From the NCBI RefSeq assembly GCF_000426485.1, contig NZ_KE384529.1, forward strand, positions 820,422 to 884,421: a DNA stretch of 64,000 nucleotides, written 5' to 3'. The position numbers were made by a program, and so were the translations under genes. This DNA comes from Indolivaga capnocytophagoides DSM 22835 (GTDB lineage Bacteria > Bacteroidota > Bacteroidia > Bacteroidales > Dysgonomonadaceae). Of this stretch, positions 44,124 to 53,681 are shown in pieces. The first letter of the stretch is position 1. The number at the start of each line of letters is the position of its first letter. The notes beneath the pieces were generated by a model that saw only the letters and a list, made by a program, of their open reading frames with translations, was not told the DNA's origin and did no database searches.

Positions 44124-44138
44124 AAGGCCTGTGACCTT
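44124..44138. repeat. Palindromic repeat fused to the cbiK stop
   Basis: AAGGCCTGTGACCTT; on the minus strand the TAA stop of the chelatase gene (44139-44137) runs directly into AAGGTCACAGGCCTT. Confidence 0.8.
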
Positions 44139-45063
44139 ACTCCATTTTTTCGCCTGTAACTTCATAGATGGCTTTCTTTTCCATAATTCCATACTTGCGA
44201 TGCTTAGCGATAAATTTCAGATGTGTAATATATAAATCCTGAATCTGAGGATTTTGTCCTAATCCTTCCATCCGAACATTTACTGTATAACCTTCTTTTT
44301 CGATATCGTTTTTCCAGTCTTCGGCTATATCATTTTTGGCATGCTCACCGGCAACAAACATAAGAGGTACAATTTCTACATGTTTCAATCCAGAAGCTTT
44401 CAATTGAGTCATCATATCATCGAAAGAAGGGTATCCTTCTATCGTTCCCACAAAAAAATTGCTGCGTCCTTTAGCTTTCAGCATATAGTCCAACATCGCA
44501 TATTGTGCAGTATTAGAATCATATGTTCCATGTCCGACTAATACATAAGCTGTTTTTGGGTCGGTATGATCAGTTAATACACTTATCAGATTTTCATAAT
44601 CTTCGGGAGTATAAAGCAATGGATCTCCGACCCTTATCTCTTTAAAATCGGACTTAACAGCTGCAATATCCTTATCCAAAGATTCTTTTTCAACACCATC
44701 AATAATAGTTGAAGGCTGGATGAGCAGATGGGTATATCCTTCTTTTTTCAATTGTTGCAAAACAGTCAAAGGTTTCTCTTTCACAATACCTCTTTCACCT
44801 AAACGCTTTATCACAATACGAGCGGTATAAGCTTCACGAACTTCGACTGAAGGAAAAGATTCTTTTGCCTTCTTATTTAAGGCATCTATAGTTAATGCCC
44901 TGGTATCATCGTGTGTAGTTCCGAAATGCACCATCACTATTGCAGCTTTATCTCCCGGTTTCAGATTGGCAAGAATGTCAGAATCTTCGTAATTCTTTCC
45001 ACCATGGGCAGATACAGCTACCGAAACTATCAGAACTACAAACAGGCTTAATAAACTTCTCAT
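44137..45063 (-). CDS. cbiK: Exported CbiK-type sirohydrochlorin cobaltochelatase
   Basis: 308 residues beginning with a signal peptide (MRSLLSLFVVLIVSVAVSAHGG). The mature part is CbiK: AAIVMVHFGTTHDDTRALTIDALNKKAKESFP, LGERGIVKEKPLTVLQQLKKEGYTHLLIQPSTIIDGVEKE, the metal His in YVLVGHGTYDS and in VPLMFVAGEHAKNDIAEDWKNDI. CbiK inserts cobalt into sirohydrochlorin; cytoplasmic enzymes lack a signal peptide. Periplasmic or surface CbiK relatives are known from Desulfovibrio (CbiK-P) and, as a haem-binding lipoprotein, in Porphyromonas (IhtB). Here it overlaps the BtuB-like gene by one base and precedes a second receptor gene, so a tetrapyrrole or metal-handling role in the periplasm is possible. 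Confidence 0.9.
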   Translation of the reverse strand: MRSLLSLFVVLIVSVAVSAHGGKNYEDSDILANLKPGDKAAIVMVHFGTTHDDTRALTIDALNKKAKESFPSVEVREAYTARIVIKRLGERGIVKEKPLTVLQQLKKEGYTHLLIQPSTIIDGVEKESLDKDIAAVKSDFKEIRVGDPLLYTPEDYENLISVLTDHTDPKTAYVLVGHGTYDSNTAQYAMLDYMLKAKGRSNFFVGTIEGYPSFDDMMTQLKASGLKHVEIVPLMFVAGEHAKNDIAEDWKNDIEKEGYTVNVRMEGLGQNPQIQDLYITHLKFIAKHRKYGIMEKKAIYEVTGEKME

Positions 45064-47249
45064 TATTGTTTAAATTTTACAGTTAAACTTGCATATACAG
45101 TTCTCCCTGACGATGTAGTAGCATATCGGCTTCCAAAAGGTCTCTCGTCTTTGAAGTTGAATATGTTTTCGACTCCGAATCCCGGCTCGATAACAAATGC
45201 TTTACTGCCCGAAAAAGAGTGCGTAGTTGCTATATTCCATAGGTTATAAGAACGGGCATTTTCGTCCGAATAAAATACTTTGCTTTGCAGACGTCCGTTC
45301 AGATTTATGTTTAACTTATACTTACTCCATTCTTTATTCCAATTTGCATTAACAGTTCCCGTATGACGTCCTGCACCATACAACGGCACATTATCAACTC
45401 TGTTTACAGCATCCAGATAACTATATCCTAACCCTAAAGAGAAACCGTAACCGAGAAAAGCATTCATCGAAACATCAATACCTTGCGTGCGAGCCTTAGA
45501 TACATTATTATACAGATAACGTTTGGTTACACCATTGGCTTTATCATCGTCTGTAAGGTCTACAACCGTACGATCTATAATATCGTGTATATTGTTTGTA
45601 TAGCCTGTAACCGACATCGTGAAATATTTACTGATATACTCGGCATTCAACGAATAGTAATTCGATTTTTCAGGAATCAGATCCTTATTACCTTGACTGA
45701 TTGTTGTTCCCGATAATTTGTCGTAATACAATTCAAGCAAATTAGGAGTTCTGAATCCGGCTGCATAAGATGCACGAAAATTGAAGTGATCTAATGCATA
45801 CATAGCCGATAACTTGGGAGTAAACTTATTTTTAAATACTTCGTGGTGTATCAACCGGAATCCTGCGACAACAGATAATCTGTCTATTATCTTTATTTCG
45901 TCCTGAGCATACCATGCCATTGTATAAGCCGATTTAGCCTGCTCCATACTTTCAGGATTTCTCAGGTAATCATTTACAAAGTCCAAACCTGTATTCAGCT
46001 TATGATTTTCTCCGATACTGAATACCCCTTTCAAGGTAGAATTGAAATAACGTTGACGTTTTGTAAACTGGCGATCACCAACCTTGTAAGTTATATTGTT
46101 GCTTTTAGTTTCTTTTAAATACCCTTTTTCGTACTCATAATTGTCGTAATAAGCATCGAATGTTATATAATCGACATGTTTACGGAAATGATATTCCCCT
46201 CCGGCAGCCATATTATAATCTTTATAAAACATATCATAAGTATAGTCACTCACAGGGCGGTCTGTACGTTTATCGTAATATGTACCTTTTGCATACAAAG
46301 AAATCATATTAGTAGGATCGTATGTAAATTTCTGAGAAACCACATTCGACCTATAAGCCGCCATAGCTTGCTTATTGGTTTCTACTAAGGTATCACGGGT
46401 AGGTTTTGTTAGAGCTTTTTCCTCGTATTTACTCAATTGCCAGCCTTTAGATTCTCTACGTTGGTAATTAGTCTGAGAGGTAAATTTGCCAAAATTCACT
46501 CCAAGATTAGTTGTTTGGTTGATAGTTCCGTATTTTGAGACTCTGTACGAAGAAGTAAAATCAATATTATTCGTCGGAGTTTTAGTTATTATATTTATAA
46601 CACCTCCCATAGCTTCCGAACCATATAAAGAAGATGCTCCTCCTTTTACGATTTCAATACGCTTGACATTACTCATATCTATCCGCTCGAGATCGTTATC
46701 TCCACCGACATCACCCGAAAGCTTCTTTCCGTCAATAAGTATTAAGACTTGCTTGTTACGAAGCCCTCCCATTACAATACTGTAAGAGCCTTTAGTCGAA
46801 ATAGTGGGTGACAAGGCAGATAAAGCATCTTCGAAAGTTGCACTTCCTGTCCTTTCGATATCTTTTGCTGTCAATACTTCAACAGGAGTCGGAGTATCTT
46901 TTAATCGATGGTATGTACCTGTTCCGGTGACTACCACTTCGTTAAGATTCAGATAATTTCGGGCTATGACCAGTTTAAGATCTGTGCTTTGGGGAGTAAC
47001 AGGAAAACGCCCTGTCGTAAAATTCATGGCACTTGCCTGAATTGTGTAATCGCCCGAAGGAACATTGCTTAATACAAATTCTCCCTTATCATCAGCAACA
47101 GTCGAGAACGAAGTTTTCTCGAGACGAACTACAGCTTCGGGTACAGTTTTTCCTGATTCGTCAACCACTACACCCTTAAATGTAACTTGCGCAACGACCA
47201 CATGCAGCATACAGCACAACCATGCTGACAGCAATAACTTCTTTTTCAT
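45063..47249 (-). CDS. btuB: TonB-dependent receptor, BtuB-like, riboswitch-controlled
   Basis: 728 residues. Signal peptide, a carboxypeptidase-like beta-sandwich (about residues 22-100: VTFKGVVVDESGKTVPEAVVRLEKTSFSTVADDKGEFVLSNVPSGDYTIQASAMNF), plug (LNEVVVTGTGTYHRLKDTPTPVEVLTAKDIERTGSATFEDALSALSPT; VLILIDGKKLSGDVGG; RIEIVKGGASSLYGSEAMGGVINIITKTP) and barrel ending in Phe-Lys-Gln. Being the first gene after a cobalamin riboswitch, it is most likely the outer-membrane importer for cobalamin or other corrinoids. Symbol by context. Confidence 0.86.
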   Translation of the reverse strand: MKKKLLLSAWLCCMLHVVVAQVTFKGVVVDESGKTVPEAVVRLEKTSFSTVADDKGEFVLSNVPSGDYTIQASAMNFTTGRFPVTPQSTDLKLVIARNYLNLNEVVVTGTGTYHRLKDTPTPVEVLTAKDIERTGSATFEDALSALSPTISTKGSYSIVMGGLRNKQVLILIDGKKLSGDVGGDNDLERIDMSNVKRIEIVKGGASSLYGSEAMGGVINIITKTPTNNIDFTSSYRVSKYGTINQTTNLGVNFGKFTSQTNYQRRESKGWQLSKYEEKALTKPTRDTLVETNKQAMAAYRSNVVSQKFTYDPTNMISLYAKGTYYDKRTDRPVSDYTYDMFYKDYNMAAGGEYHFRKHVDYITFDAYYDNYEYEKGYLKETKSNNITYKVGDRQFTKRQRYFNSTLKGVFSIGENHKLNTGLDFVNDYLRNPESMEQAKSAYTMAWYAQDEIKIIDRLSVVAGFRLIHHEVFKNKFTPKLSAMYALDHFNFRASYAAGFRTPNLLELYYDKLSGTTISQGNKDLIPEKSNYYSLNAEYISKYFTMSVTGYTNNIHDIIDRTVVDLTDDDKANGVTKRYLYNNVSKARTQGIDVSMNAFLGYGFSLGLGYSYLDAVNRVDNVPLYGAGRHTGTVNANWNKEWSKYKLNINLNGRLQSKVFYSDENARSYNLWNIATTHSFSGSKAFVIEPGFGVENIFNFKDERPFGSRYATTSSGRTVYASLTVKFKQ

Positions 47250-47319
47250 TAAAAATGGAAGTAAAATAGAGATTTATAATATATTCTTGACCCCGAGAAT
47301 ATTGAGTTTACTATTGTGC

Positions 47320-47495
47320 TAGGCAGGTTTCCTGACTTACTCTGCTTTCGAACGCCTTCCCATTCATCAAAGAACAGTGGCAAAAGATTTGTTCCTAAGC
47401 TTGCTAGAGTTCACAGTAGCGGGCACTGTTTCGGATTCTGACCGAATTCCCTTTTCAATGTATTGGACGAATATCCTGATACATCACCTTAGCGG
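47320..47495 (-). ncRNA. Cobalamin riboswitch 2
   Basis: Minus strand shows AAAGGGAATTCGGTC, CCCGCTACTGTGAAC, GCCACTGTTC, GAATGGGAAGG and the 3' element AGTCAGGAAACCTGCC, all in standard order and spacing, about 180 bases. It ends about 70 bases before the BtuB-like ATG. High cobalamin is expected to reduce expression of the receptor and the genes behind it. Confidence 0.95.
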
Positions 47496-47498
47496 ATG

Positions 47499-47506
47499 CA
47501 AAGGTA
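47499..47506 (-). promoter_or_regulatory. -7 box of the riboswitch-2 operon
   Basis: TACCTTTG on the minus strand immediately before the riboswitch 5' end; a TTTGACA lies 14 bases upstream, somewhat close for a -33 box. Confidence 0.55.
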
Positions 47507-47711
47507 CTTCTAATAAATGTCAAAAAATACTCCTTTTAAATAAAATAGATATCGCAAGATAAAGCATAAATAAAATCTATATCATAATTCTTACTTAAAA
47601 GAAAACAATGAAAACAAATTCGTAACAGATTCTTTAAACTATCTTCTTTTTGGTGTAAAACCTACGTAACAAAAATAAAGGTGCTTTGTGTAGTTGAAAT
47701 TTAGAAATTAT

Positions 47712-50570
47712 ATGCATCAAATGAATTACATTTTTTTACTGAAACAAAGACATATTTTAAGATACGCTTTGTCTATTCTATTCTTATTAATCTTATCTAT
47801 TTATTCGCTATTTTCTCAAACCGCCATAAAAGGAACAGTCATTGACGCCAAAAGTAATGAAACGCTTCCCGGAGTGGCTATCTCCATAAAAAATGCAGCA
47901 TCCGGAACTTCATCTGATGCCGATGGAAACTATGAAATGCGACTTGCCCCTGGTAAATATACTATAACTGCAACTTATCTTTCATATACGACTCTCGAAA
48001 TCACAGACGTAATAGTAAAAAAGGGAGAGATCACAGAACTAAACATTCCGATGCACGAATCAGCTCAGGCACTGAATGAAGTCGTTGTAGTAGGACTCGG
48101 ACGAATTAATTCGGAAGTTGCATTACTCAACTCAATGAAAAGCTCGACAAGTGTAGTTAGTGGTATTTCGGCTCAACAAATTGCAAAGAGCCAAGACCGT
48201 GATGCATCAGAAGTAATAAAACGTATTCCCGGTATATCTATACTCGACGACAAATTTGTTGTTGCCAGAGGATTGTCTCAACGATATAACAATGTATGGG
48301 TAAACAACAGTGCAATACCCAGTTCGGAAGCTGATACAAGAGCATTTTCGTTCGATATCATCCCAAGTTCTCAGATAGAAAATATAATGATTGTAAAATC
48401 GCCTCAACCGGAATTACCTGCTGATTTTTCAGGTGGATTCGTAAAAGTCGAAACAAAAGGTATTCCCAACGAAAATGCAATACAATTAAGCTATGGTGTG
48501 GGAGTAAATACACAAACTCAGTTTCACGATTTTAAGTATAATAAAGGCAGCGGAACCGATTTCTTAGGATTCGATAGTGGTATGAGATCTCTTTCGGGAT
48601 CAGTAAAAGGCTTACTCGATAATAATGATGCAACAGCCGTAACCGATGCTACACGGAATGGCTTTAATAACGACTGGACTGTAAAAAACAAGAAACCTTT
48701 ACCCGATCAACGGTTTAGCTTCCTTATCAACCGTAAATATCAAACAAGCGATAATGGCTTATGGGGATTAATTGCTGCACTTAATTACAGTAATACCAAC
48801 AAAACATATACCGATATGGAAAACTCTCGATTCGGGGTATATAATTCAGACAAAGACGAATCGGTTTACCTATACAAATATACAGATAACCAATACACAT
48901 CGGAAGCTCGTGTAGGAGCATTGGCTAATTTGATATATAGACCAAACGATAAGCACAAGTTCGAATTCCGTAATATATTTAACCAATTAGGACGTAACCG
49001 CTATACAGAAAGAGACGGATATCAGTATATCAGCGCACTGTATGTACAACGCAAAGCCGAGTATATATACAATAGCAGAATGACTTATTCGGGACAATTT
49101 GCCGGTTCACACATTCTATCGGCAAAAGATAATCTGGACTGGACTCTAGGATTCTCTTATGCTAATAAAAAACAGCCGGACAGACGCATGATCAACTGGG
49201 ACGAAAACGGATTTGTGGGTGATGCACACGAAGGTGAGATGATGATAGACCAGAATCAAATAAGCCGCGACTACAGCAAACTCGATGAATACACCTATTC
49301 TTTAGGCACAAACTATTCACATGTTTTTGATTTCGACAATGGAATTAAACCAGTATTCAAAGCAGGAACTTATGCCGAATACCGTGATCGCAAATATAAA
49401 AACAGGGCTTTTTACTATCGTTGGTATCAAAATAATATGCCCGAAGATTTTCCTTACAGAGATGTAGTTTCGGAAATTCTTATCCCTGAAAATTATGATG
49501 CTTCGAAACTATATATCTACGAAGATACAGATAACCGCAACAGCTACTCAGGAAAAAATACTTTAGCTGCCGGATATGTAGCGGTAAATCTGCCTATCAA
49601 CAAATGGAATATCTATGCAGGCGTACGTTTGGAGCATAACAAAATGGAGCTCGAAAGCTACACTACAATTAAAGAAAATGCAACCAAAACAAAGGATTAT
49701 ACCTATACAGATATCTTTCCTTCGATGAATGTTACATACAACATCAATAAAGAAAACCTTGTTCGTTTGGCTTACGGACGTTCGACCAACCGTCAGGAAT
49801 TCAGAGAAGTATCATCATCTGTTTACTATGATTTCGACATGTTCAGCGATGTAAAAGGAAATGCCGACTTAACTCCCGCATACATTAACAACTTCGATGT
49901 CAGATATGAATTTTATCCTTCATCTTCAGAAATTATTTCATTAGCAGTCTTCTATAAGAATTTCAAAGATCCTATTGAATGGACTTATCTTGATGCAGGA
50001 GGTAGTTACACATATACTTTCATCAATGCAAAATCGGCTAATAACTACGGTATTGAATTAGATATCAAAAAGAGCCTCGATTTTATCGGACTGAAAGACT
50101 TCTCTTTCACCTTCAATGGAGCTATTATAGACAGTAAAGTAAAATTTGAAGAAGGTGCCATAAACGATCACGATCGCCCGATGCAGGGACAATCTCCTTA
50201 CCTGATCAATACAGGAGTATTTTACCAAAATGACAAATGGGGATTAACATCGAGCCTTCTGTATAACATCATCGGAAAGAGAATCGTAGGTATCGGTAAA
50301 GTAGATACAAGCGAAGGATCGACCATCAACAACGACATCCCCGATATGTACGAAATGCCGCGTAATACAATCGATTTTTCTTTCACTAAAAAAATCGGAA
50401 AACAATTTGAAGTTAATGCTGGCATAAAAGATATTCTGGCTCAAAAAGTTCAGTTCAAGCAGTTTCCTAAGTTCGAAGACAGCGAAGGGAATATACACGA
50501 ACGCGAACAGGTTACTAAAGAATTTAAACCGGGACGTAATATTTCGTTAACGGCAAGATTCAATTTCTAA
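47712..50570 (+). CDS. Large TonB-dependent receptor with carboxypeptidase-like domain
   Basis: About 952 residues from ATG 47712 (ATG 47721 also possible; a TTG at 47694 is less likely). Signal segment ILRYALSILFLLILSIYSLFSQ, carboxypeptidase-like sandwich (TAIKGTVIDAKSNETLPGVAISIKNAASGTSSDADGNYEM), plug (LNEVVVVGLGRINSEVALLNSMKSSTSVVSGISAQQIAKSQDRDASEVIKRIPGISILDDKFVVARGLSQRYNNVWVNNSAIP) and a long barrel ending in GRNISLTARFNF. This subgroup pairs with a downstream secreted protein, here a beta-helix lipoprotein 81 bases away. Ligand unknown. It is divergent from the cobalamin riboswitch-2 unit. Confidence 0.9.
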   Translation: MHQMNYIFLLKQRHILRYALSILFLLILSIYSLFSQTAIKGTVIDAKSNETLPGVAISIKNAASGTSSDADGNYEMRLAPGKYTITATYLSYTTLEITDVIVKKGEITELNIPMHESAQALNEVVVVGLGRINSEVALLNSMKSSTSVVSGISAQQIAKSQDRDASEVIKRIPGISILDDKFVVARGLSQRYNNVWVNNSAIPSSEADTRAFSFDIIPSSQIENIMIVKSPQPELPADFSGGFVKVETKGIPNENAIQLSYGVGVNTQTQFHDFKYNKGSGTDFLGFDSGMRSLSGSVKGLLDNNDATAVTDATRNGFNNDWTVKNKKPLPDQRFSFLINRKYQTSDNGLWGLIAALNYSNTNKTYTDMENSRFGVYNSDKDESVYLYKYTDNQYTSEARVGALANLIYRPNDKHKFEFRNIFNQLGRNRYTERDGYQYISALYVQRKAEYIYNSRMTYSGQFAGSHILSAKDNLDWTLGFSYANKKQPDRRMINWDENGFVGDAHEGEMMIDQNQISRDYSKLDEYTYSLGTNYSHVFDFDNGIKPVFKAGTYAEYRDRKYKNRAFYYRWYQNNMPEDFPYRDVVSEILIPENYDASKLYIYEDTDNRNSYSGKNTLAAGYVAVNLPINKWNIYAGVRLEHNKMELESYTTIKENATKTKDYTYTDIFPSMNVTYNINKENLVRLAYGRSTNRQEFREVSSSVYYDFDMFSDVKGNADLTPAYINNFDVRYEFYPSSSEIISLAVFYKNFKDPIEWTYLDAGGSYTYTFINAKSANNYGIELDIKKSLDFIGLKDFSFTFNGAIIDSKVKFEEGAINDHDRPMQGQSPYLINTGVFYQNDKWGLTSSLLYNIIGKRIVGIGKVDTSEGSTINNDIPDMYEMPRNTIDFSFTKKIGKQFEVNAGIKDILAQKVQFKQFPKFEDSEGNIHEREQVTKEFKPGRNISLTARFNF

Positions 50571-50608
50571 GGAATAATAATAACTAATAGTACACTACTA
50601 TAACAAAG

Positions 50609-50623
50609 AAGGTCTGAGACCTT
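50609..50623. repeat. Palindromic repeat, perfect core copy
   Basis: AAGGTCTGAGACCTT in the receptor-lipoprotein gap, 28 bases before the lipoprotein ATG. Confidence 0.92.
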
Positions 50624-50651
50624 AAACCTTTTGAAAATAAATTGATTAATT

Positions 50652-52160
50652 ATGAAGACATTTAGATTATTAGCAAAAACGCTATTCGTTGCAAGTATGG
50701 TTATCCTAACGGCTTGTAGCGATAATGACAACAATGATGACAATAATGGAGGCGGAGGTAGTTCAACCGAACAGATTCTGTTTGGAGACGGAACTCAAAT
50801 AGGTAATGGAGAACAGGAATTCAAAATAAAAGAAAGCCATACCATAAAGAAAGGAACTTATGTTCTGAAAGGCTGGGTGTATGTTGAAGAAGGTGCAACA
50901 CTTACAATCGAACCCGGAACTATAATAAAAGGCGACAAGGATACTAAAGCTGCTTTAATTATTAAACGAGGAGGTAAGATCAGTGCACAAGGTACAGCAT
51001 CTTCACCTATCATCTTCACTTCTAACCAAGCCAAAGGAAGCCGTAAACCTGGAGATTGGGGTGGTGTTATTATCTTAGGAAAAGCGAAAAATAACTCAAG
51101 TGTAATGACTGTAGAAGGTGGCCCTGATGCAGAACATGGTGGTAGCGACGATACCGACAACTCGGGAGTATTGAGCTATGCCCGTATCGAGTTTGCCGGC
51201 TATCCATTCAAAGAAGACCAAGAAATTAATGGTCTTACATTAGGATCGGTAGGATCTGGAACAAAATTAGATCATATTCAGGTATCATACAGTAATGACG
51301 ATTCATTCGAATGGTTCGGAGGCTCTGTTAATGCGAAATATTTGATCGCTTATCATGGTTGGGACGATGATTTCGATACAGACAACGGATTCAGTGGTAA
51401 ATTACAATACTTACTAGCTGTACGTCATCCAAAAATCGCTGATACATCTCTATCAAACGGATTCGAATCAGATAACAATAAAGATGGAACAACAAGCGAA
51501 CCTATCACATCGGCAGTATTCAGTAACGTTACATTTATTGGACCAATCGGACAAGATGCTTCATTTGCCAATACAACTCAATATATAACAGGAGGAACTC
51601 TAAACCCTAACAACGGATCTAAACTCGGAACTTTCCAGGCAGCTATGCAAATCCGTCGTAATTCTCGTCTAAACTGTTTCAATTCAGTAGCAGTAGGTTT
51701 CCCTGTAGGTTTGATTCTTGACAACGAAAAAGGAGCGACCCAAACAGCTGCCACCAATGGCAATCTGAAACTGCAAAACCTATTCTTCGCAGGTATGACT
51801 ATCTTAGGTAGCGATATCAATAAAAAATATCTTGACCAACTTTCTACAGATGGTAAAACAATTGCTGACGAAACAAAAGAATCGTTCTCTAGTTCGTTCT
51901 TCAAGCTGGCAGCAAATAATAACAAATCATATGCTAATATTTCTGATTTGAAACTAAAACAACCTAATAGTTTGGTAGCTAGTCCTAGCTATGCTCCTTC
52001 TACAGGAAGTCCGTTATTAAATGGCGCAGTATTTACTGACGCATTACTTCAATCAGGTTTCGATAAAGTTACTTATGCCGGAGCTTTTGCCAGCGATGCT
52101 ACATCTGACGACTGGACAGCAGGATGGGCTAACTTCGATCCTCAGAATACTACATATTAA
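50652..52160 (+). CDS. Beta-helix surface lipoprotein paired with a TonB receptor
   Basis: 502 residues. Lipoprotein signal MKTFRLLAKTLFVASMVILTACSD followed by an Asp/Asn/Gly-rich spacer (NDNNDDNNGGGGSS), suited to surface export in Bacteroidetes. The body has parallel beta-helix features: HTIKKGTYVLKGWVYVEEGATLTIEPGTIIKGDKDTKAALIIKRGGKISAQGTASSPIIFTSNQ, then GDWGGVIILGKA and a conserved acidic region HIQVSYSNDDSFEWFGGSVNAKYLIAYHGWDDDFDTDNGFSGK. Similar proteins are widespread next to TonB receptors in this phylum but I know no assigned ligand. It ends before a strong terminator, making a two-gene uptake unit. Confidence 0.82.
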   Translation: MKTFRLLAKTLFVASMVILTACSDNDNNDDNNGGGGSSTEQILFGDGTQIGNGEQEFKIKESHTIKKGTYVLKGWVYVEEGATLTIEPGTIIKGDKDTKAALIIKRGGKISAQGTASSPIIFTSNQAKGSRKPGDWGGVIILGKAKNNSSVMTVEGGPDAEHGGSDDTDNSGVLSYARIEFAGYPFKEDQEINGLTLGSVGSGTKLDHIQVSYSNDDSFEWFGGSVNAKYLIAYHGWDDDFDTDNGFSGKLQYLLAVRHPKIADTSLSNGFESDNNKDGTTSEPITSAVFSNVTFIGPIGQDASFANTTQYITGGTLNPNNGSKLGTFQAAMQIRRNSRLNCFNSVAVGFPVGLILDNEKGATQTAATNGNLKLQNLFFAGMTILGSDINKKYLDQLSTDGKTIADETKESFSSSFFKLAANNNKSYANISDLKLKQPNSLVASPSYAPSTGSPLLNGAVFTDALLQSGFDKVTYAGAFASDATSDDWTAGWANFDPQNTTY

Positions 52161-52200
52161 GCTCAATAATTGAATATTACCTAATCACTAGGGTAAAACT

Positions 52201-52232
52201 AAACAGCTGCAAGAATAAACTTGCAGCTGTTT
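52201..52232. terminator. Bidirectional terminator
   Basis: AAACAGCTGCAAG, 6-base loop, CTTGCAGCTGTTT: 13-bp perfect stem between the convergent lipoprotein and feoB genes. Confidence 0.93.
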
Positions 52233-52255
52233 CTCTATATCCAATTTTATACTCC

Positions 52256-53680
52256 TTATATAAATAAGTGCCATATCTGCGTAACCAAGAAACAAACAAT
52301 AAATCCTAAAATCACAGGCAATATAGTAGCCACAACAGTCCATTTAGCACTATTGGTTTCTTTATAAATAGTGTAAATAGTAGTACTGCAAGGATTATGC
52401 AGCAGACTGAACAACATCAGATTAACACCTGTAAGTAAACTCCAGCCTCCTGCATGAAGAATATCTGCAATCTCCGATTCTGTACCATCAAACAAAACTC
52501 CTGCCCCACTCCCCATAGTTACAGACTTCAGGCTAAGCACTGTCAGCATCAGAATAGTAGGAATAACAATCTCATTAGCAGGTATAGCCACAATATAAGC
52601 CAAGAGAATAACACCATTCAACCCCAGAAACAAGCCAAAAGGATCGAATGCATCTATAGCCCATACAGCAATACTTTGCCCCGAGATATCGATATTGCTT
52701 ATCAGCCAGATTACAGCCCCCGCAGGTGCAGCAAACATAACGGCACGACCAAGAATTATCAATGTACGATCGATAATAGATGTATAAATAGTTTGCCACA
52801 ATCGAGGTGGACGATAAGGTGGCAATTCTAAAACAAAGAAAGACGACTTACCTTTCAATAATGTTTTTGAAAGAAACCAAGATGTAAGAAAAGTAAAAGC
52901 AATACCCAAAACAGCAATGCCGATTACCGAGCCTGTAGCCACTAAATGCGATAATCCCGATGGCACAACCGCCCCGATAAAAATAGTAGCTATGAGTATT
53001 TGAGTAGGCCACCGACCATTACACAGCGAAAAGTTATTCGTAATAATGGCTATTAATCGTTCACGAGGACTGTCTATAATCCGTGTAGCCACTACTCCTG
53101 CGGCATTACATCCAAATCCCATACTCATAGTCAAGGCTTGTTTACCGTGTGCCCCTGCTTTTCGGAAAATATTATCGAGATTGAAAGCAATACGTGGTAA
53201 ATAGCCAAAATCTTCGAGCAAAGTAAATAGAGGGAAGAAAATAGCCATGGGAGGTAACATCACAGCTACAACCCATGCCGTAGCCAGATAAACCCCATCG
53301 AATAATATTCCGCTAAGCCACCCCGGAAAATGGAGTAATATACCTAAATCTTTCAACAAGGGATAGACTTTATCAATCAATAGTATCGATAACAATTGCG
53401 AAGGATAATTTGCCCCCACAATAGTAATCCAAAGTACAATACCCAACATTAGCAGCATAATAGGAAATCCCCATACACGGCTGGTTACAATATTATCGAT
53501 AGCCCTGTCGATCCGAAAAGCCTGCTTTTTATCCTTTGTCTTCACCGAGCTCTCGACAATACGGGCAGCATCTACATAAATACCTTCAGTAAGATCATCA
53601 TGCAGACTTCCCCCAACCTTCAATCTCAAGTCATCAGCTTCAGACAACAAACTTTGTAACAATTGTTCTTTATCATTCAT
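52256..53680 (-). CDS. feoB: FeoB membrane (transport) domain as a separate protein
   Basis: About 474 residues from ATG 53680, two bases after the stop of the G-protein gene; a TTG at 53689 would overlap it. It contains the FeoB membrane core: helical lead-in [32 protein letters not shown], Gate motifs ([84 protein letters not shown]) and a second gate half ([33 protein letters not shown]). The Cys in MGFGCNA and HNPCST are the usual ones. It carries Fe(II) across the inner membrane together with the separate G-domain protein. Confidence 0.92.
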   Translation of the reverse strand: MNDKEQLLQSLLSEADDLRLKVGGSLHDDLTEGIYVDAARIVESSVKTKDKKQAFRIDRAIDNIVTSRVWGFPIMLLMLGIVLWITIVGANYPSQLLSILLIDKVYPLLKDLGILLHFPGWLSGILFDGVYLATAWVVAVMLPPMAIFFPLFTLLEDFGYLPRIAFNLDNIFRKAGAHGKQALTMSMGFGCNAAGVVATRIIDSPRERLIAIITNNFSLCNGRWPTQILIATIFIGAVVPSGLSHLVATGSVIGIAVLGIAFTFLTSWFLSKTLLKGKSSFFVLELPPYRPPRLWQTIYTSIIDRTLIILGRAVMFAAPAGAVIWLISNIDISGQSIAVWAIDAFDPFGLFLGLNGVILLAYIVAIPANEIVIPTILMLTVLSLKSVTMGSGAGVLFDGTESEIADILHAGGWSLLTGVNLMLFSLLHNPCSTTIYTIYKETNSAKWTVVATILPVILGFIVCFLVTQIWHLFI

Positions 53681-53681
53681 A

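Noticed and set aside
47377-47562. A 61-codon open frame across riboswitch 2
   Set aside because: It coincides with the conserved cobalamin aptamer on the other strand, which explains the sequence conservation.
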